A stretch of 64,000 nt of DNA from Lichenostomus cassidix (GCA_008360975.2 CM039182.1:43598491-43662490); one strand, 5' to 3'; counted from the stretch's first letter, positions 1 to 14,188 are shown. The notes: generated by a model from the letters alone, not told the origin. Made by a program: numbers and translations.

Positions 1-3000
1 ACATTTATGGGATGTTTCTTTTCCACAACGTAGTGCCAGCTCTTCTTTCCACCAGGACAGACTGTCTGTTCCATGGCAACTGGAATAGAAATACGATTTT
101 TCAGTTGAAATATCCTAAAGAGGCTCATAACAATGAGGCCCACTTAAGACTGATAGGAGGGAATTGGTGATTTTGAATAAAGTGCTCTGGCCATTTTAGA
201 CAGACATATTTTCTGAAACAGTAGGGCAGCAAGGCTCTGAAAATCCAAACACTATCAGGCAAAGAATTAACTTCTACTTTATAGCTGCTAAATTGAATTA
301 TCACTGGAAGGGAAAAAACCCCCTCAGTGGTTTCCCCAGACATTGATTCTCTGTTGTTGTCAAACCCCAGCTGTTCCGTGAAAAGGAATACTGGGGTCAA
401 AATATAACCCTTGTTCCACACCACAGAGGATCAACACCTGCAGTATAATTTAAGTAGTTGTAATTACAAGGTCTTGACAGCTTTGCCTGCAGGTTAAATG
501 ACAGTCAGTACCAAGTTGGTAGATTTCTTTTTCCTGAAAGCCCCTAAACATGTGGGTTTTACTTCTTTTCTAACAAGAAGGGATCTTTGAGTCCTAGCAT
601 TTCTAAATTGTGTGCTCTGCAGACTGGTGAGTCTACTGAGGGTGAGTGTACCAAGGAATCACACTAATTTGCTTTTCATGCAGCCTGCAACTCATCCTAT
701 TTTATAATGTTAAGGTTTTTTGGGTCATTCTGGGAATCGGGAAAGACATTTCCAATGACGAGGACCAACTTCCCTTTGATGTGAAGGATGAGGCTGAAGT
801 TTCCAAAGCAGCAGCATGTGCTGGTGGGTGGTATGGCAGCTCTGGAGTCAAATCACCAGCACTCCAGCAGATATGCTGGAGAGCTTTTTGGATGGATTGC
901 TGCTGCTCCTGGATTTCAAGTGCTGTCTTGAAATTCTCATCCACATCTGCTGTCACTGTGGATTAAATTATTTGTGTTCTTATCATACAACAGGATAAAC
1001 CATGAGGCTCCTTGTGTGCACACAGGCACGTGTGCTTGCCTAGCACTCCTGCTGGTGACCTAGTCACAGGCTTCAAAAGAGACATGCTGCCCTGGGGGAG
1101 CTCCTGCTTTACTCCTGCACAGCTCACCACTGCTGCTCAGCTCTTAGCAGTGACTTCCTTTGGTGGGAGGAAGAGTTTGGTGCCCAAGACAGCAAGAGCT
1201 CAGTGGGACCAATCACCATTGCATTGATAGGAGCTGCTTGGCTGGCCCTGCCTGGGAAATAATGCAGGCAGTACATTATGTGAAATGATGCAGGTGCAAC
1301 TCTGTACATAAAAAATGGTGGTGTGGTGCTAATCAGCATTAAAATAAAAGCAGCACGGTCTGCTGTCCTAAGAGACCCCAGTGCTGGGGCACTTGGAGCC
1401 CAGCTGAGCAAAGCCCAGCTCTGCAGGGTGAGTCCCAAGAGCCCAGAAATTAATCATGTGGGTACAGGCTGTGTTAGTGTGTGTGCATCAGCTTGATATT
1501 TTTGGGTGTTGCTGAGTGGTCCAGCTTATTTAGAGCATTAAGGAGGGAAAAACCCAACTGAGTTACATCGGTTTATGAACACTGAATGTTTTTCCTGACA
1601 TACAGTACAGTCTGTGGCACTGGAAGATTTTATAGACTGATCCTCTATGTACTTCCTGGGAATATGTTCATGTTGAAAGGTTTATATTGTCATCCTGAAT
1701 TACAAGGAAGAACAAGTAGTTTTCTTGCCTTGATCTCCCTACTCAGAACCTCTCAAAAATTTTGATATTCATTTAATACTTGATGTACACTTCCAACAAA
1801 GTTTTCCATATCTTTGGAACAATCCAACAGCTCAAAAATTTCAGTTGTCTGTCATGACAGCTCCTTCATCTGGAGGGCCTTAGAACACAAGTAGATATGA
1901 AAAGAAAAAGTCTTGAACTGCAAACAAAGACACATTGTTACTTATTACCAGTGATGGAAGCTGAAAGGGAATCCCTGCCTTGCCCTTTTAAATAGTATTT
2001 ATTCTCCTGCTTTATATTTCATCTGAAAAGAATAGCCTCCTAAGCAGGATCTAGAAATCACACTCTAGTGACAGAGAGGGAAGTGTGCCACCCTATGAAT
2101 AATAAATAAACTGCCAGCAGTACACAAAACCTATGGTTTTTTAGAGGTCTGTCATCTTAGAATTCACTAGACTAAACCATACTTAGCTGGTGAGACCAGA
2201 TGAGATAATGGACGGGTTACAGGCTGTCCCTGCTGTGGACAGCTGGTAAAGTCATTTAATTTTTAGCCAGAGATTTAACTGCAGACTTTCACTTAAATAT
2301 CCCTGAATACAGAAGCACAGAAAAGGATTGTATCTGTCTATCTAAAAGTATAAATATACACTTCTGACTTATTTTAAAGAATGAAAACTTACTTCTGAGT
2401 CCAGTTGTAAGTTTTCAAGCTCAAGTTGTTCTAATAAAATAAAAATTGCTCAGTACGCCAATTTACAAAAAAAAAAAAAGAAGTTGATGGACAGCGTGAG
2501 CAATATAACCTCATATTTTCCATATGGATTCAAAATGAAGCTGTTTAACAAAATGGAGACATCTTTCAGTTTGAAATTCCTATAATCTCTCTGCAATTAT
2601 GGGATAGACAGGTAATCGATTGGAATTTTGATTTTTTACTTACACTGAAAATCCACCCTGATCCTTGTTTTCATTGAGACATTTGAGGTTGAAATTATTT
2701 GGATCTCCTTTAGATAGGAATGCCTAGAACAGGATTTTTGACTAATATATGCAACAGAATTGGGAAACTGTGTTTACAGGCATCCCTTGAGTCTCAATCA
2801 AGGCATTAGCAATGGTTATTGTAATAACAAAGGAAGGTGCATCCCCTCTTGGCAAATTCCTGTTGTTTGCTTATCTCATGTGCAGCTCTCTGGTGTTTTA
2901 TTATTGATTGTTCCTCATTAACAATCATGTTCTATTGAATGAAAAGAGTCAAGTCATGTTTGATATACTGCCCTCGAACCCTTAGGCTTAGCACACTGGT

Positions 3001-5870
3001 TCCATTTTTTCCCTGACTGCTTCTATTCATTAGTTTTAATAGACACTTTGAAAACTGCATAATTAGGAGCTGATTGTGCTTAATTTTTTTTTTCTTTTCT
3101 TTTTTTTTATTTAAATGAGGGAAGAGAGAGAGGTCTTATATTGTAGTGACATACCCGCTCATTCAGTTTGGGACATCCAACACCTAGATACAGGTATATC
3201 TAAACTGATGCTGTCTTACTGAGAATGGCAAATGTATTGGACCACAGTACAGAAGGTTCCCTAGAGGACAACTGCTAGCTTAACCTCGCTTATCCCTGAC
3301 TTTTGTCCTGAAACAAAAGAGTTTATTGTTCCATTTTAAAGTAGCTAGATTAGCAGTGTGCAGTTGGTCTTTTTTTCTTAGGTAGAGCTAGATTGGCTCT
3401 TGGTGATTCTGATTCAATTCCTCTTTCTACAAGAACACCACAGACCAATTTGTGTTCTTCTCTCCTGTTCAGAACCTTATACCTAACCAGTTTTATTTCT
3501 ACAGCTTCTCTTTTTCCACATCTCACTATTCTACACGTCTAGATACTACTGAATTTCCAGACAGAGTAAATAGACATGTTAGATTTACCTTTTGTAATTA
3601 TTAGCATGCAGAACTGTCTCACAATCCCTTTTGTGCATGTCATCTCTAAGCCTTAAATCTTCATCTCTTCAACTTATCCATAAGGATAATCCTGAACAAC
3701 TTTAATTATTTTTAACATCATTCACATTTTGCTCCTGCCAGAAAAAGTATTGATAATTTTGGGGCTCAACATAGTACCTTTTATCTAATGGTATCTATTC
3801 CTGAACTGTATGTCTATATTTCTACTTCATCATATTTAGCAGAATATTGGCTCCATAATTAAAAAGGAGAACAGGACATGTTGTAATGTTACTTGATAAT
3901 TGTATAAACAAACCATAACTCCAAGAAGTGACATTTTAACAATCATCAGCTAATTGAACTGAAACTTATAAATAATTGGGGATGTATGACCTCTGACTAA
4001 AGAATGTAGTCCTGTTCCTTCAGTGTAACATAATTCTGCTGTCTGAATCATCAATTCCCAAGCTGCCTGTTTTTCTCTGGATGGCGATGCTGTACACATG
4101 CATCATGCAGCACTGACACAAACACAGTTTATTAAGCCACTTTCATCTCTGTTGAAAGTAAATGCTACTGCTGATGCCTGCTGCAAAGTCATCTGTATCA
4201 GCTGAAAAAGTTCTGCTGTTGTTGTCATATTGTAGGCCATAATCCTTCAGAGCTCTGGAAAAAGAAAACACTGCCAGCTACTGGTTGAATTGGAAAACAG
4301 ATTATTTTTGGGGTGCCTAAAACGCATTTGGCATTTTTTTATTCCATCCTCAACGAAGTCTATTCTACAGCAATAAAATTTAAATATATATTTCCATCTT
4401 CTTGCCAACTAATGCACAGATTTATATCAAAATGCTGCCTGAACAGGAGTCAGGTGTGGCTAGATGCCCTACATCCTATGCCAAGTCAATTCTTTGTTCC
4501 CAAAATATTAAACAGATACATCTCATGGAATGATTATCCTCTCTAAACTAGCTACAAACTAAATGCATTTGCTCTCCACTATTGAGTGATTTTTTCCTTA
4601 TTTTATTTTTAGTTGGAAGTGCAAAAAGGAGAGGTGATAACTGACAATAAAAGAGGGTAGTGAGATTTTGTCCAAACATCCATTTCTGAGCAGGCAGTTT
4701 CTTTCTATATGACCTTAGCACACATTTCAGTGAGCAAATTCAACACCTGCTGCATATCCCCTCACCCACGAAAAATTATCCTGGTGGGACTCAGCTTAGT
4801 TTTCCAAGAAACTTTCTATCCTTAAAAATTGTGGGAAAAGCTCAAGAATGTGACCTCAGTATCACAGGACACCTCATTGTGGAAAAGCCTTTTAGGTGGT
4901 TGATCTCTTGCTCCGTTTTGGGATGTTTGAAGCACTCCCAGCAGCCCATGCAGATGCTTTCCAACAGATACATGCATGTGTGTAGTCTGCACACTAGACT
5001 CTACAGAAAGGCTTCCTGGCTTACTACTCTCACCAAGTGGTATTTGTCTTTCTCACTAACAAGATCTCACCTCTGGGAGTCGCAGCTATTTCCAGTTTCC
5101 ATCCCTCTTTGAATTCCCATTACCAGAGGCTATGAGACAGCTCCTTTCTCAAAAGCCAGAGCCCTCAGAATGACACTGTGGTGTGCTGTGGCTTGTTGCT
5201 GATTTGGAGCTGAATGCTTCCAGCAGCCACCAAGGTGCCTGACTTCTCCTGGGAGCTGGAGCCCTGAGCCAAGGGAACTGAACCATGATCCACTGCTCAT
5301 CACACATTAAGAGCCGGCTATCAAGGTTCTCCCAAACCAGTTTTGGAAGCCAGTGAGAAAAGTGGTTCTGGCACACCTGAGATAAATGTGTGCTGGTGTA
5401 GCCTCTGCTCTAGGACCCCACAGCACCTTCTTAGATGTCAGCTAAAATGTACAACTGAGACAACTCAAAAACTGACTACATGGTCTGTATAATGGGTGTT
5501 ATCTCTGCCTAAATTTGCAAATAGCCTGAAATACTGGTTTTGAGAAAATAGCCCACCTTACTGAGATGCTTAGAAACAAAAGGCATGAAATGAACCACTG
5601 AAAAAATGGAGTACAGTATAAATAAATGCAGATTGTCTGTCTTTCAAAATATGCAGCAATAATGATAATTTTTTCTACTTAGTGCAGTAGTCATAAATTT
5701 TAAAATAGTACACATCTGTCCCACAAATGTTTTAATATCTAGGTACTTTGCAAGAGAGCTTGAGCCAAGCCACCACTAAACAGTTACAATCAAGGCTGTA
5801 ATGCATATGTCTGTGGTGAGATGTATGGAGTGGAATATGAGTGTATGTGAGTATTTGAAAATTAGAGTTT
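1..5870. other. Non-coding sequence, probably upstream TMEM108 intron
   Basis: I see no gene here. Open frames are short, lack splice support and match no family I know. The sequence is AT-rich, with an A run near 2466-2479, a T-rich stretch at about 3084-3112 and a perfect 8-bp inverted repeat with a 4-nt loop at 862-881. Assignment to the TMEM108 intron is inferred from the + strand TMEM108 exons further right; it could equally be 5' flank if the first exon lies inside the window. Confidence 0.5.
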
Positions 5871-5875
5871 GACTT
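5871..5875. repeat. Target-site duplication (left copy) of the solo LTR
   Basis: The five bases GACTT directly before the LTR-like element are repeated exactly at 6621-6625 directly after it. A 5-bp duplication flanking TG...CA termini marks a retroviral integration and is the length usual for ERVL-type (class III) elements. Confidence 0.85.
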
Positions 5876-6620
5876 TGTGGTGGGCTGACCTTGGCTGGAA
5901 ACCAGGTACCACCAAAGCTGCTTTATCACTCACCTCCTCAGCTGGACAGGAGAGAAAGAAATATAGCATAAGACTTGTGGGTTGAGATAAGGACAGGGAG
6001 AGATCACTCACCAGTTACCATCACAGGCAAACAGACCTGACTCGGGGAAATGAGTTTAATTTACTGGCAATCAAATCAGAGTAGGAACAGGAACAGACTG
6101 CTCCAGCATTAGTCCTGCACAGGGTCACAAGTCTTTCAGCAAACCTGTTGCAGCACAGGCGTCCCCTGGCATCACAGCATCCTTCAGGCCTTTACCTGCT
6201 CCTGAGTGCATCCCTCCATGGGCTGCAGGTGGATCTCTGTTGCACAGTGCACCTCCACAGACCACTCACCATGGTCTCCATCACAGAGAATCTCTGTGGG
6301 AATCTCTGTTTTGGTGCCTGGAGCACCTACAGCCCTTCCTTCTCCTCTGACCTTTGTGTCTGCAGAGCCGTTTCACTCACACATTCTCACTCCTCTCTGA
6401 CTGCAATTTCTGTTGTGCCATTTTTTCCCACCTTCAATATGTTCTTCCAGAAGCACTGCCACTGTCACTGATGTGTTTGACCTTGGCCAGCAGTGGGTCT
6501 CTCTTGGAGTTGGCTGGAATTGCCTCTGCCAGACATGGAAACTTCCAGCAGCCTCTCACAGAAGCCACCCTTGCTGGCACTCACACCACTACCAAAACCT
6601 TGCCATACAAACCCAAGACA
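5876..6620 (-). mobile_element. Solo LTR of an avian endogenous retrovirus (ERVL-like)
   Basis: On the minus strand the element starts TGTCTTGGGTTTGTATGG and ends CAGCCCACCACA, giving the canonical TG...CA ends over 745 bp. It is flanked by a perfect 5-bp target duplication (GACTT at 5871-5875 and 6621-6625). I recognise the overall sequence from memory as a common avian LTR, with U3 near 6300-6620 and the R/U5 part toward 5876-6060. There are no internal gag, pol or env genes, so this is a solo LTR left after recombination between two LTRs. Several open frames overlap it and are chance readings. It sits antisense to TMEM108. The exact family name needs a repeat library; assignment to ERVL rests on the 5-bp duplication. 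Confidence 0.85.
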
Positions 6621-6964
6621 GACTTACAAGAAGATAACCATCTCAGAGGAGCCAAATCCCTTGATAGAACTGTTGAGCAACAATGATGTGCTCAAACATC
6701 AAACTAAACAGAGGCCAACTGTCTGGAATCCCAGTCTCTGCCTGATTCTTCAAGACCCTGCTCATACCAAGATTTTGGGAAGGATACCTGTTTGTCATCT
6801 CTGCAAAAGGTCCTCTCCTGACCTTTACAGTGAAAAGCTCACAGGCAGTGATGCACAGTTCCCTGACACTGTTATTCTCAACAGCAAGCTAGAAGGTCTG
6901 CCATGGGATCAGGTAGACCACTCATCACCCCATGTCACCTTGGCTTCTTTCAAAATAAAAGCAT

Positions 6965-6985
6965 CCCCCCGCCTTCCCCCCCGCC
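6965..6985. repeat. C-rich patch (G-rich on the minus strand)
   Basis: Runs of six and seven C lie 5 bases apart. The minus strand has correspondingly long G runs and might form a quadruplex. No function is implied. Confidence 0.5.
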
Positions 6986-7479
6986 AGCAGTTCTTCATAG
7001 CAAAATTGACAAGTTTTTATTTTTTATTTGTGCTGATTGTTACCAGTTTTCAGCAACTTGAAGTGCTTCTGAATATTAGTCTCTGCTTCACCAATTGTCC
7101 ACAGCTGCCAGTGGTATGTTCTTCTTGTAGACCATGCTATATCATCAAATAAAATGGCAATATTGCCTCCAAATAATGATCCATTTAGCACTGTGTCCTG
7201 GTCAGGCCCATATAAAAATATTCCGAAATTTACTGATACATTGGGAGTTTTTTATATGGGTGAAGAAGCTCTACTCTAAATCTTGGGGTTGGTATCAGAG
7301 CGCGGGAGCAAGCTTTGGAGCTTTTGTCCCTGAGTATTTCCTCCTCAGCCCAAGGCAGTTTTTCCTGTGGTCATGTATAAACAGTAGCACATTGATGGAT
7401 AAACAGTGTTCCTGCTGGGTCCTGTTTGGGAGCTGTAATTATTACTCAACAAATTACTGGGTACCCTGCTGAGACATTA

Positions 7480-8110
7480 TTTAATGCTACTTCAGGTGCA
7501 CAGGAACTGATTAATTGAATGCCCCTGTAAGCAGCCATTACATTTCAATTGGATTTTATTGTTTTTCTCTCCCCTCCATTGTGTATTTAGAGGACCTTTT
7601 CATTGCTTAACTATATCATGTCGCAAGCATTTGCTTCTAAGGCAGAGGGAGGAGATCTAGCCCTTCAGAGTCTGTCTTGGACCAGGACTTGGCTTCTCTG
7701 AGAGTGTGCACCACATCAATTAACACAGATCATGATGGTTAGTTCTTAAGCTGATATGACTGAGGGTTTTCCTCCCCATCCAACGCATACATTAGATTAG
7801 CAAAACCATTTAACATGACTCTTGGTCACAAAAGAGAACAGTAATTGAGGAACTTTAGCCTCCCAATCCAAATGAGTATGTCTGAGATGGAGCTCCCCCC
7901 TCGTACAGTGGTCAGGATTGGGCTAATCAAGATGGGTTAATGGAAAGATCAGTTAGGCTGCTTGTGAGTTAATCCATGGCAAAATTCTAAATTAGCTGTC
8001 TGGATACAGAGAGCATTAGGATATTTTATAAACCTTTAAACTGTTCACACAGTTCATGTATTATTCTGCATTTTAAATCAGTTTCATGCAAATCAGCCCT
8101 ATGGGAGGAA
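7480..8110. promoter_or_regulatory. Candidate conserved non-coding element
   Basis: Unique, AT-rich sequence without repeats or open frames, dense in homeodomain-type TAAT cores (for example around 7510 and 7920-7975), with a perfect octamer ATGCAAAT at 8086-8093. This composition is typical of enhancers in introns of neuronal genes, but conservation cannot be measured from one sequence. The call is an inference. Confidence 0.25.
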
Positions 8111-8479
8111 AAAGGGTTAGTTAGATACTGATTTCTAACCTGCAGTTTTGCTTAAATTATGTTTTTCCGGCACTGATTTACAGACCTGAAATATAATTCT
8201 ATAATCAGAACCTCAGATGGACTAAAACAACATGATTGCTATGGCTGTGGGAATGCTGTAATTTGGATCTGCCTCTGTTTATGCTGCAGTAAAGAACTAT
8301 TCTGTTCTTTCATTTTGTTTTATTTGCTAGACTTCTTCCTGCAAAGGAAGTAGATCTGCAGATAGGAAAAGATAGTTTGCAGTTCCATGAATATATTTTT
8401 GTTGGAACATAAACAAGTTCTTACTTTCAAAGTGGTTTTCAGTGTCTAGCTGCCCAACACTGAGATATCTAGAGATTTT

Positions 8480-8511
8480 CATCAAAGTGTCTTTGCATCA
8501 AAGTGTCTGTG
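8480..8511. repeat. 16-bp tandem duplication
   Basis: CATCAAAGTGTCTTTG at 8480-8495 is followed directly by the same unit with one change at 8496-8511. This looks like a local replication-slippage duplication. Confidence 0.8.
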
Positions 8512-11500
8512 CCCCTTTTTGTGAATGTCTTGTTTCTCAGCTCTAATTTCTCTCCGTGCTAACCAGCATTATTACCTGGATAGATTACCTGAAGGTCCCT
8601 GGTCAGATGGGTACCAGCACATGTGCACGATGATTTCTCAGTTTATCTCAGCCACAAATGAAAATTAGCCACACATACATGGAAAAGCTAACTCAATGAG
8701 CAAGTCCTCTTTCCTCTTTTCCCCTGTGCTCCTTAAAGATCTTAATTAATCTCAGTGGAGAAAAAAATAATAAACACTTAAACAATGAGTTTTTGCTTGA
8801 GATACCCAGGGCAGTGTTTTTTAAGCAGCTCATAGTGGTTTAGTCATGTGCAACTCATTTGAACTCAGTGAGTGCTGCATGCCAGAAACTATGCAAAGCA
8901 GTTTGAAATTTGTGCATACAGCAGTGTCTAAACATTAAGTATGAATGCTGCCTGCTTTCAGATAGTTTTTCATCCCACATCTTGTGCATGAAGAGGCACC
9001 AGTTCTGCTGAGATCTTTATGTGGCAAGAGACAATTACAGTTTTCTTGCTGTCACCTTCCCAGACAAAACACAAAGCTGGTAATTTCTGTGAAAATTCTC
9101 ACATCTTATTCAGTATATTTTCCTTTGTCTATTTTTCTTTAGTATCCCTATAAAGTCTTCTAACTCTAAGCAGGTAGTGTTGTCAGTTTCTTAATTTCTT
9201 GGGTGCCTAAAGCGTAAGTGACTGGGCTTAATGCAACCTCAAAGTACTGTATTTAATTCATGTCCTGTTACTTTGCCCAGGAGAACTATGGATTTCTGCA
9301 GCTGAATCTCATTTAGACTGCCAGTGTAGGCTAGGTCAGCATTTTTGTTCAGATTAGGCTGATACTTTTGAAGTGAATCTCCCGCCTGTCCCCGATTACT
9401 GCACTTTGGTTCACATCAGGGAGCTTTCTCAGCATGCAGCAGTTGGATCCCCGTGGATGAAGCTAGGCTGATGCTTCACTCTGGGAGCACACTGCTGTAC
9501 CCTAGTTGCTGATATGTGCTAGAGCTAATCAGAAGTAGCCCCTTGAAACACATACAGTGTAGATTTTGGGGTCTCAGCAGCTCTGGCTCCACTCCAGAGC
9601 TTCCCACCATTTTCTCCATGTTATTTGCCAATGGGGATGTTGGTGCTTGTTTCTGGAGTCCTGTGCTGCTCTGTCACATTGGACTGTGTGTGCTCTCTGC
9701 TCTGAGTCAGCATTTCTGGGTGAGACAGGTGACTCCAAACAAGTCAGTCCCTAAATTCATGTCTGCACCAAACCTGTTATCATTCCATAGCAAAACCACT
9801 GCTGCTGTGAGATTTACTACATATGTATGCATAAGGTAAAGTGAAGATCACAATTTTTTCTTTCTAAGTGGGTTGACAAGATAATGAATGAATGTGCAGC
9901 TCCTACTGACGCTGGATGCCTAATTCAAAAGTCATCCTGCCCATGTTAAAGTCATAATTACCACCAAATGAGAAAAACATCCATTTAGCCCATGGTACAT
10001 TTATTTTAAGTTGCTTATCTCTCAGTTTTCATGTGCTATCAGATTTCAAGTCCCCTGTTGTCAGGTGTCATTACTTCAGAAGGTTCGGTCAGAAGAACCA
10101 AATCCCAACATTTTCAATATCCCTCTTGACACAGTACTTCAAATCCTTCTGCCTATAGTAGAAAATGCAGTACGACTAACTTGATAAATACTTGAAATAA
10201 TTGAATAAAAACCTATTTTGAGTGCAGAATATAGAGGTTCAAAGCAAATGGTTTCAAATCCAGAGATCAAAATAGAAATTCTACATAATGGATCTTGAAG
10301 GAGCAGGAAAAAAATTTCCTTTCATTGTGGTGAAATGCTGGGCTCTTTCAGCTTCCCTTGCAGCAATTCTCATTTTTTCCATCATTCTATGTTTTAAACC
10401 ACAATTTAGATTTAATACTATGCCAAATGAGATAATTTATCTTCGTCTGACTGTATTTTTCTACTTAATCTACTTAACAGATTTCTACTAGCTCTTGTCA
10501 ACCATGAACACAATTCTACCCTTACACAGATTTGTTTCAGTGCTTGTGGCTGTGTGATTACCTCTCCCGTCTTTGCTTCTGTAAGCTTTCTTTCATGCAT
10601 AATGGCTTACAGCTCAGTTGTGAGTTCTCAAAAAAAGAAATGTTTTGTATGCATGTGGGTATGCTGTTGGGAATATAGCATCCCTTCTTAATCAGGAAAT
10701 GCATTTGGACAATATGGCAAAACTGCTACCCTGCCATACTTTTCACTGATGCTGTATTTAAGTCCCTTGCAATGTGGAGTGTCCAGTTCACAGTTATCTT
10801 TCTGTGCTACAAAAAACCAAATACAGTATTTTGCGTATTCTCAAGCTGTGTAAATAGTTGTGAAATTGATTGCTCAGGCAGGTCCTGTGTTGCCCAGGCT
10901 TGCTCCCACTCAGCATGTGTTTAACATTGCACCTCTGGAAGTGGATCCAGCTGGTCTTAATCTTATTCCGTGTCTCTCATGGGCACTTCAAACTATTTAT
11001 GCTGGTATCTACACGGGTAAATTAAGCGTTCCTGAGAACAGTGCTGAGAGTTGATGCCAACTGGCAGGAATTAGTGGGCTGCTGAGGTTTACCAACATCC
11101 CTAGGCTGGGAAACTCTCCCAGCCTGCACAAAGAGGTGGCTGGGTCCCCACTGCACTTGGCAGCAGTTTGGTAACCCCGCTGGAGCAGAGCCAGTACTAT
11201 GCCTGAGAACCCTTTTGCTTTTGGATGACATGGACAATTGCAACCCAGGACCTGGGGGTCTTCCCAAGTCTTACTTAGTTAACTAACACAGGCATAGCTC
11301 TATTCAAGGCTTGTGTGCTGCCTTCCAAGGAAGGTAGTAAGTACAAGTCCCTAAGTCAGATTTGCAATTTAAGATTCATGTTTGTCTGAGATGCTGAGAT
11401 TTCACAGCACTTCAGAAAGAAATATTTAAAATTATTCATACTGGCTGATTGTCATGCAAGTGAAAAAGTGCTAATGGTGTAAAGGGGTTAGAAGAGAGAT

Positions 11501-12419
11501 GAGGTTTTGCATGGCTGTTCTGTGGAGCATTCTAGTATTGAGCAAAATCAGACTTGGAGATCAGCATCAGTGCTGTGTCATAGAAAATGAGTATGGAATT
11601 ACTCCTTTTATTTAACTTATAGACCCAGTTCTTGTGATAATGAACTGTGCTATGACCCAGCATGAAAGACACTGAGAAATTCCTGTCTTTGTTCCTGAAT
11701 CAAGGAGTGAAGAGAAATGCACATATAAAAAACCTCACTGATTTCTGTTAGGGAGCTCTGTTTGCTGTCTTCTATTGCAATGTTATGATCGACTTTGATA
11801 TTGAATTAATGTGTTGTAAGACAGCTCCATGTAACAATTTATGTGTCTTGGATGGGGAGTTTGCAGTGAGATAACGAGAAAAGGGTTGCTTTCACTCAAT
11901 TTCCTTGAGTAATGGTTTTAGTTGCCAAATCATTCTTATTTGCAGTAGAGAAAGGGAGAAAAAGTTTTTAAACATAAATCAGGGTATATGGCAAATAGTT
12001 CTCCCTTTCAACTATTTTAACAGAGTGCATTTTTTAGAAATAGATTCCATTGATAAAACAGTATGTAGCAAATCAGAAAGTTCTGACTCCTCTATTTTTT
12101 TTTGCAATGATGTATTGTAATAAAGCTTATTCCTGTTTGAAGTTAATATATGTCAACTGATATTTATTTAATCCGGGCAAAAGAATTGCAAGAACAGCAG
12201 TAGATCATATTCTGTTGTGTTGCATTTTTGGTCCACTGAAATAAATGGTAACAGGAGCTGGTAGGGGATTTTGCCGAACAAAGGAAAAAAAAAGCTGATT
12301 AGTTACTGACTAGCTCATCTCTTTTTTGGGTGTTGTCACCTGTGTCACCTGTTCATTGTCTTTCCATAATAAACAAGATCAGCTGAGAAAGGTGGAGAAT
12401 TTTTCTGCAATGAAATAAA

Positions 12420-13260
12420 AATGAGGAGATCGTTAATGCTCTGGTGTTAAATATCCTCTCAACAGGGAGCTTCTGTCTCAGTTCAAGATAATAGAAATGA
12501 AGCTCTAAGACAGGAGCAATTTAAATTACATTTTAATCAACTCTCAGGAGGAAAGGCTGCGTTATGTGAAACTGTTAATAGAAAAACAGCAATGTTTCTT
12601 ACTCTATCATTTTTGTGCATTATGCCTGAACAATCCGATGAATTAACAGATTATCTCCTAATTCAGTCAAACACTCTTCTGAGACATTTTAAAAAAAATC
12701 CCATGCTACCTTCATGATGCTTTTTCAGAACAATAATGTCAAATAATCAGAGCCTGTTATCTAATTTCATTGCATTTAAAGTCTGAGGGATGGAGGCAGT
12801 GTGAGTGTAGGAGGCAATGTTGTTCTCACTGCTGCATTGTGACTTTGAATGGAGATATTTCTTCTTTCTAAAGACTTTTATGCACCCTGCCAATGTTGCT
12901 GGAACAACCTCTAATCTGTGTAATAAATGCTAGAGACTTGGCCTAGAGTCCAATGAGTAGGCTGAACTTTCATATAGCTTGTTCTTCTTCCAGAAGGCAA
13001 ACTCAATCAGCAAAACATACCAATTGTAAAAATTATTTCATGTGAGGTATCACTGACAGAGATGAAATGGCAAGTGTGCTGTGCTAATCCCACTTCCCAG
13101 GCTGTAAATGGAAACTGCTGATTAAGAGCAGCAAATCAATTTGCTAACTATAGTTCTAAAAATAAGGTGTGCTGCAAATAGAAAATTAATGGGAAATGGA
13201 TAATGTTGAATGGATTGATCAATGGAAATGTAAGAGAAGACAAATGATGTGTAACTTTAC
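12420..13260. promoter_or_regulatory. Candidate conserved non-coding element
   Basis: An AT-rich, repeat-free block with many TTAAT/TAATT cores (near 12433, 12534, 12644 and 12660) and no open frame of note. It resembles vertebrate developmental enhancers in composition only; cross-species alignment would decide. Confidence 0.22.
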
Positions 13261-14188
13261 TTTTCCCTTGGCTAATTGACTTCACGCCTGTATGTAACCA
13301 ATGAAAGGAGAGGGAGAGAACAAATTAGTAAAAATTAACCAACCACACTGAGCACTGCTCCTCCACAACCCTAAGGAATTAGTGCAGGAAAGAACAAAAA
13401 TGTTTTACATGAAAAAAGCTTGTATTTCCCAAAGCCTTAGTTTAGCTGAAATAGATCAACTATGTGCCTTCTATTATCCCTGGATCTACCAGCCTGTAAT
13501 AAGGAGATACTGGGAATGGGCAAATGGGGAGGCAGAAACATTACTGGAGGGAGAAGGAGTAATTTCTAAGCAACTTGCCCTGGGCTAGAGAAAATTTTAA
13601 AGTTTAAATGCTCATTGCCATTCCTGGGTTTAACTTGAGATGGTGAGTGTTTTCTGAGCTCAATGTGTCTTCCCCATATCTGATCCCCCTGCTTGTGGCA
13701 CTAATAAGATTCATGGGGCTTAAAGAGCAGTAATGGTCTTTTCAAAAATACTTGGTTTCCCTACATGGAAAACCAGTTTGTGATTACTCCATAATTGTTT
13801 TGGGGTGGTAAGATATATTCTGAGACGAGCTGTACATGTATTTAATTAATTAATTTCCTGAACATGGATGAATATAACAAACACAGTCGCCAGTCTGGAA
13901 CAGGCCTGTGTTGATATCAGGACAGTGAGACATCTAGCTGAGATCAAATCCAACTTGTATCTAGTGCCATAAGTTATCACAGGACTTCTCTTGATTACTT
14001 GGGGAATGGAAGAACTGGGAAAGGGAAGGTCTGATGTGGAGATCCAGATATGTGCACGAGATGACTTCATGAGCTTACAGATGGCATGTGCAGTTGAACA
14101 AACCAGACAGCACTTTAACAAAACCCTGAATGATTTTGGAAACTCTTACAAGGAATGGTGCTTTGAGAGAGTATATAAGTCAAATGAT

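Noticed and set aside
862..881. Perfect 8-bp hairpin
   Set aside because: Too short for a microRNA precursor, and rho-independent terminators do not apply to vertebrate DNA.
6493..7152. 219-codon plus-strand open frame
   Set aside because: It starts inside the solo LTR and runs through unique DNA; no retroviral or cellular domain.
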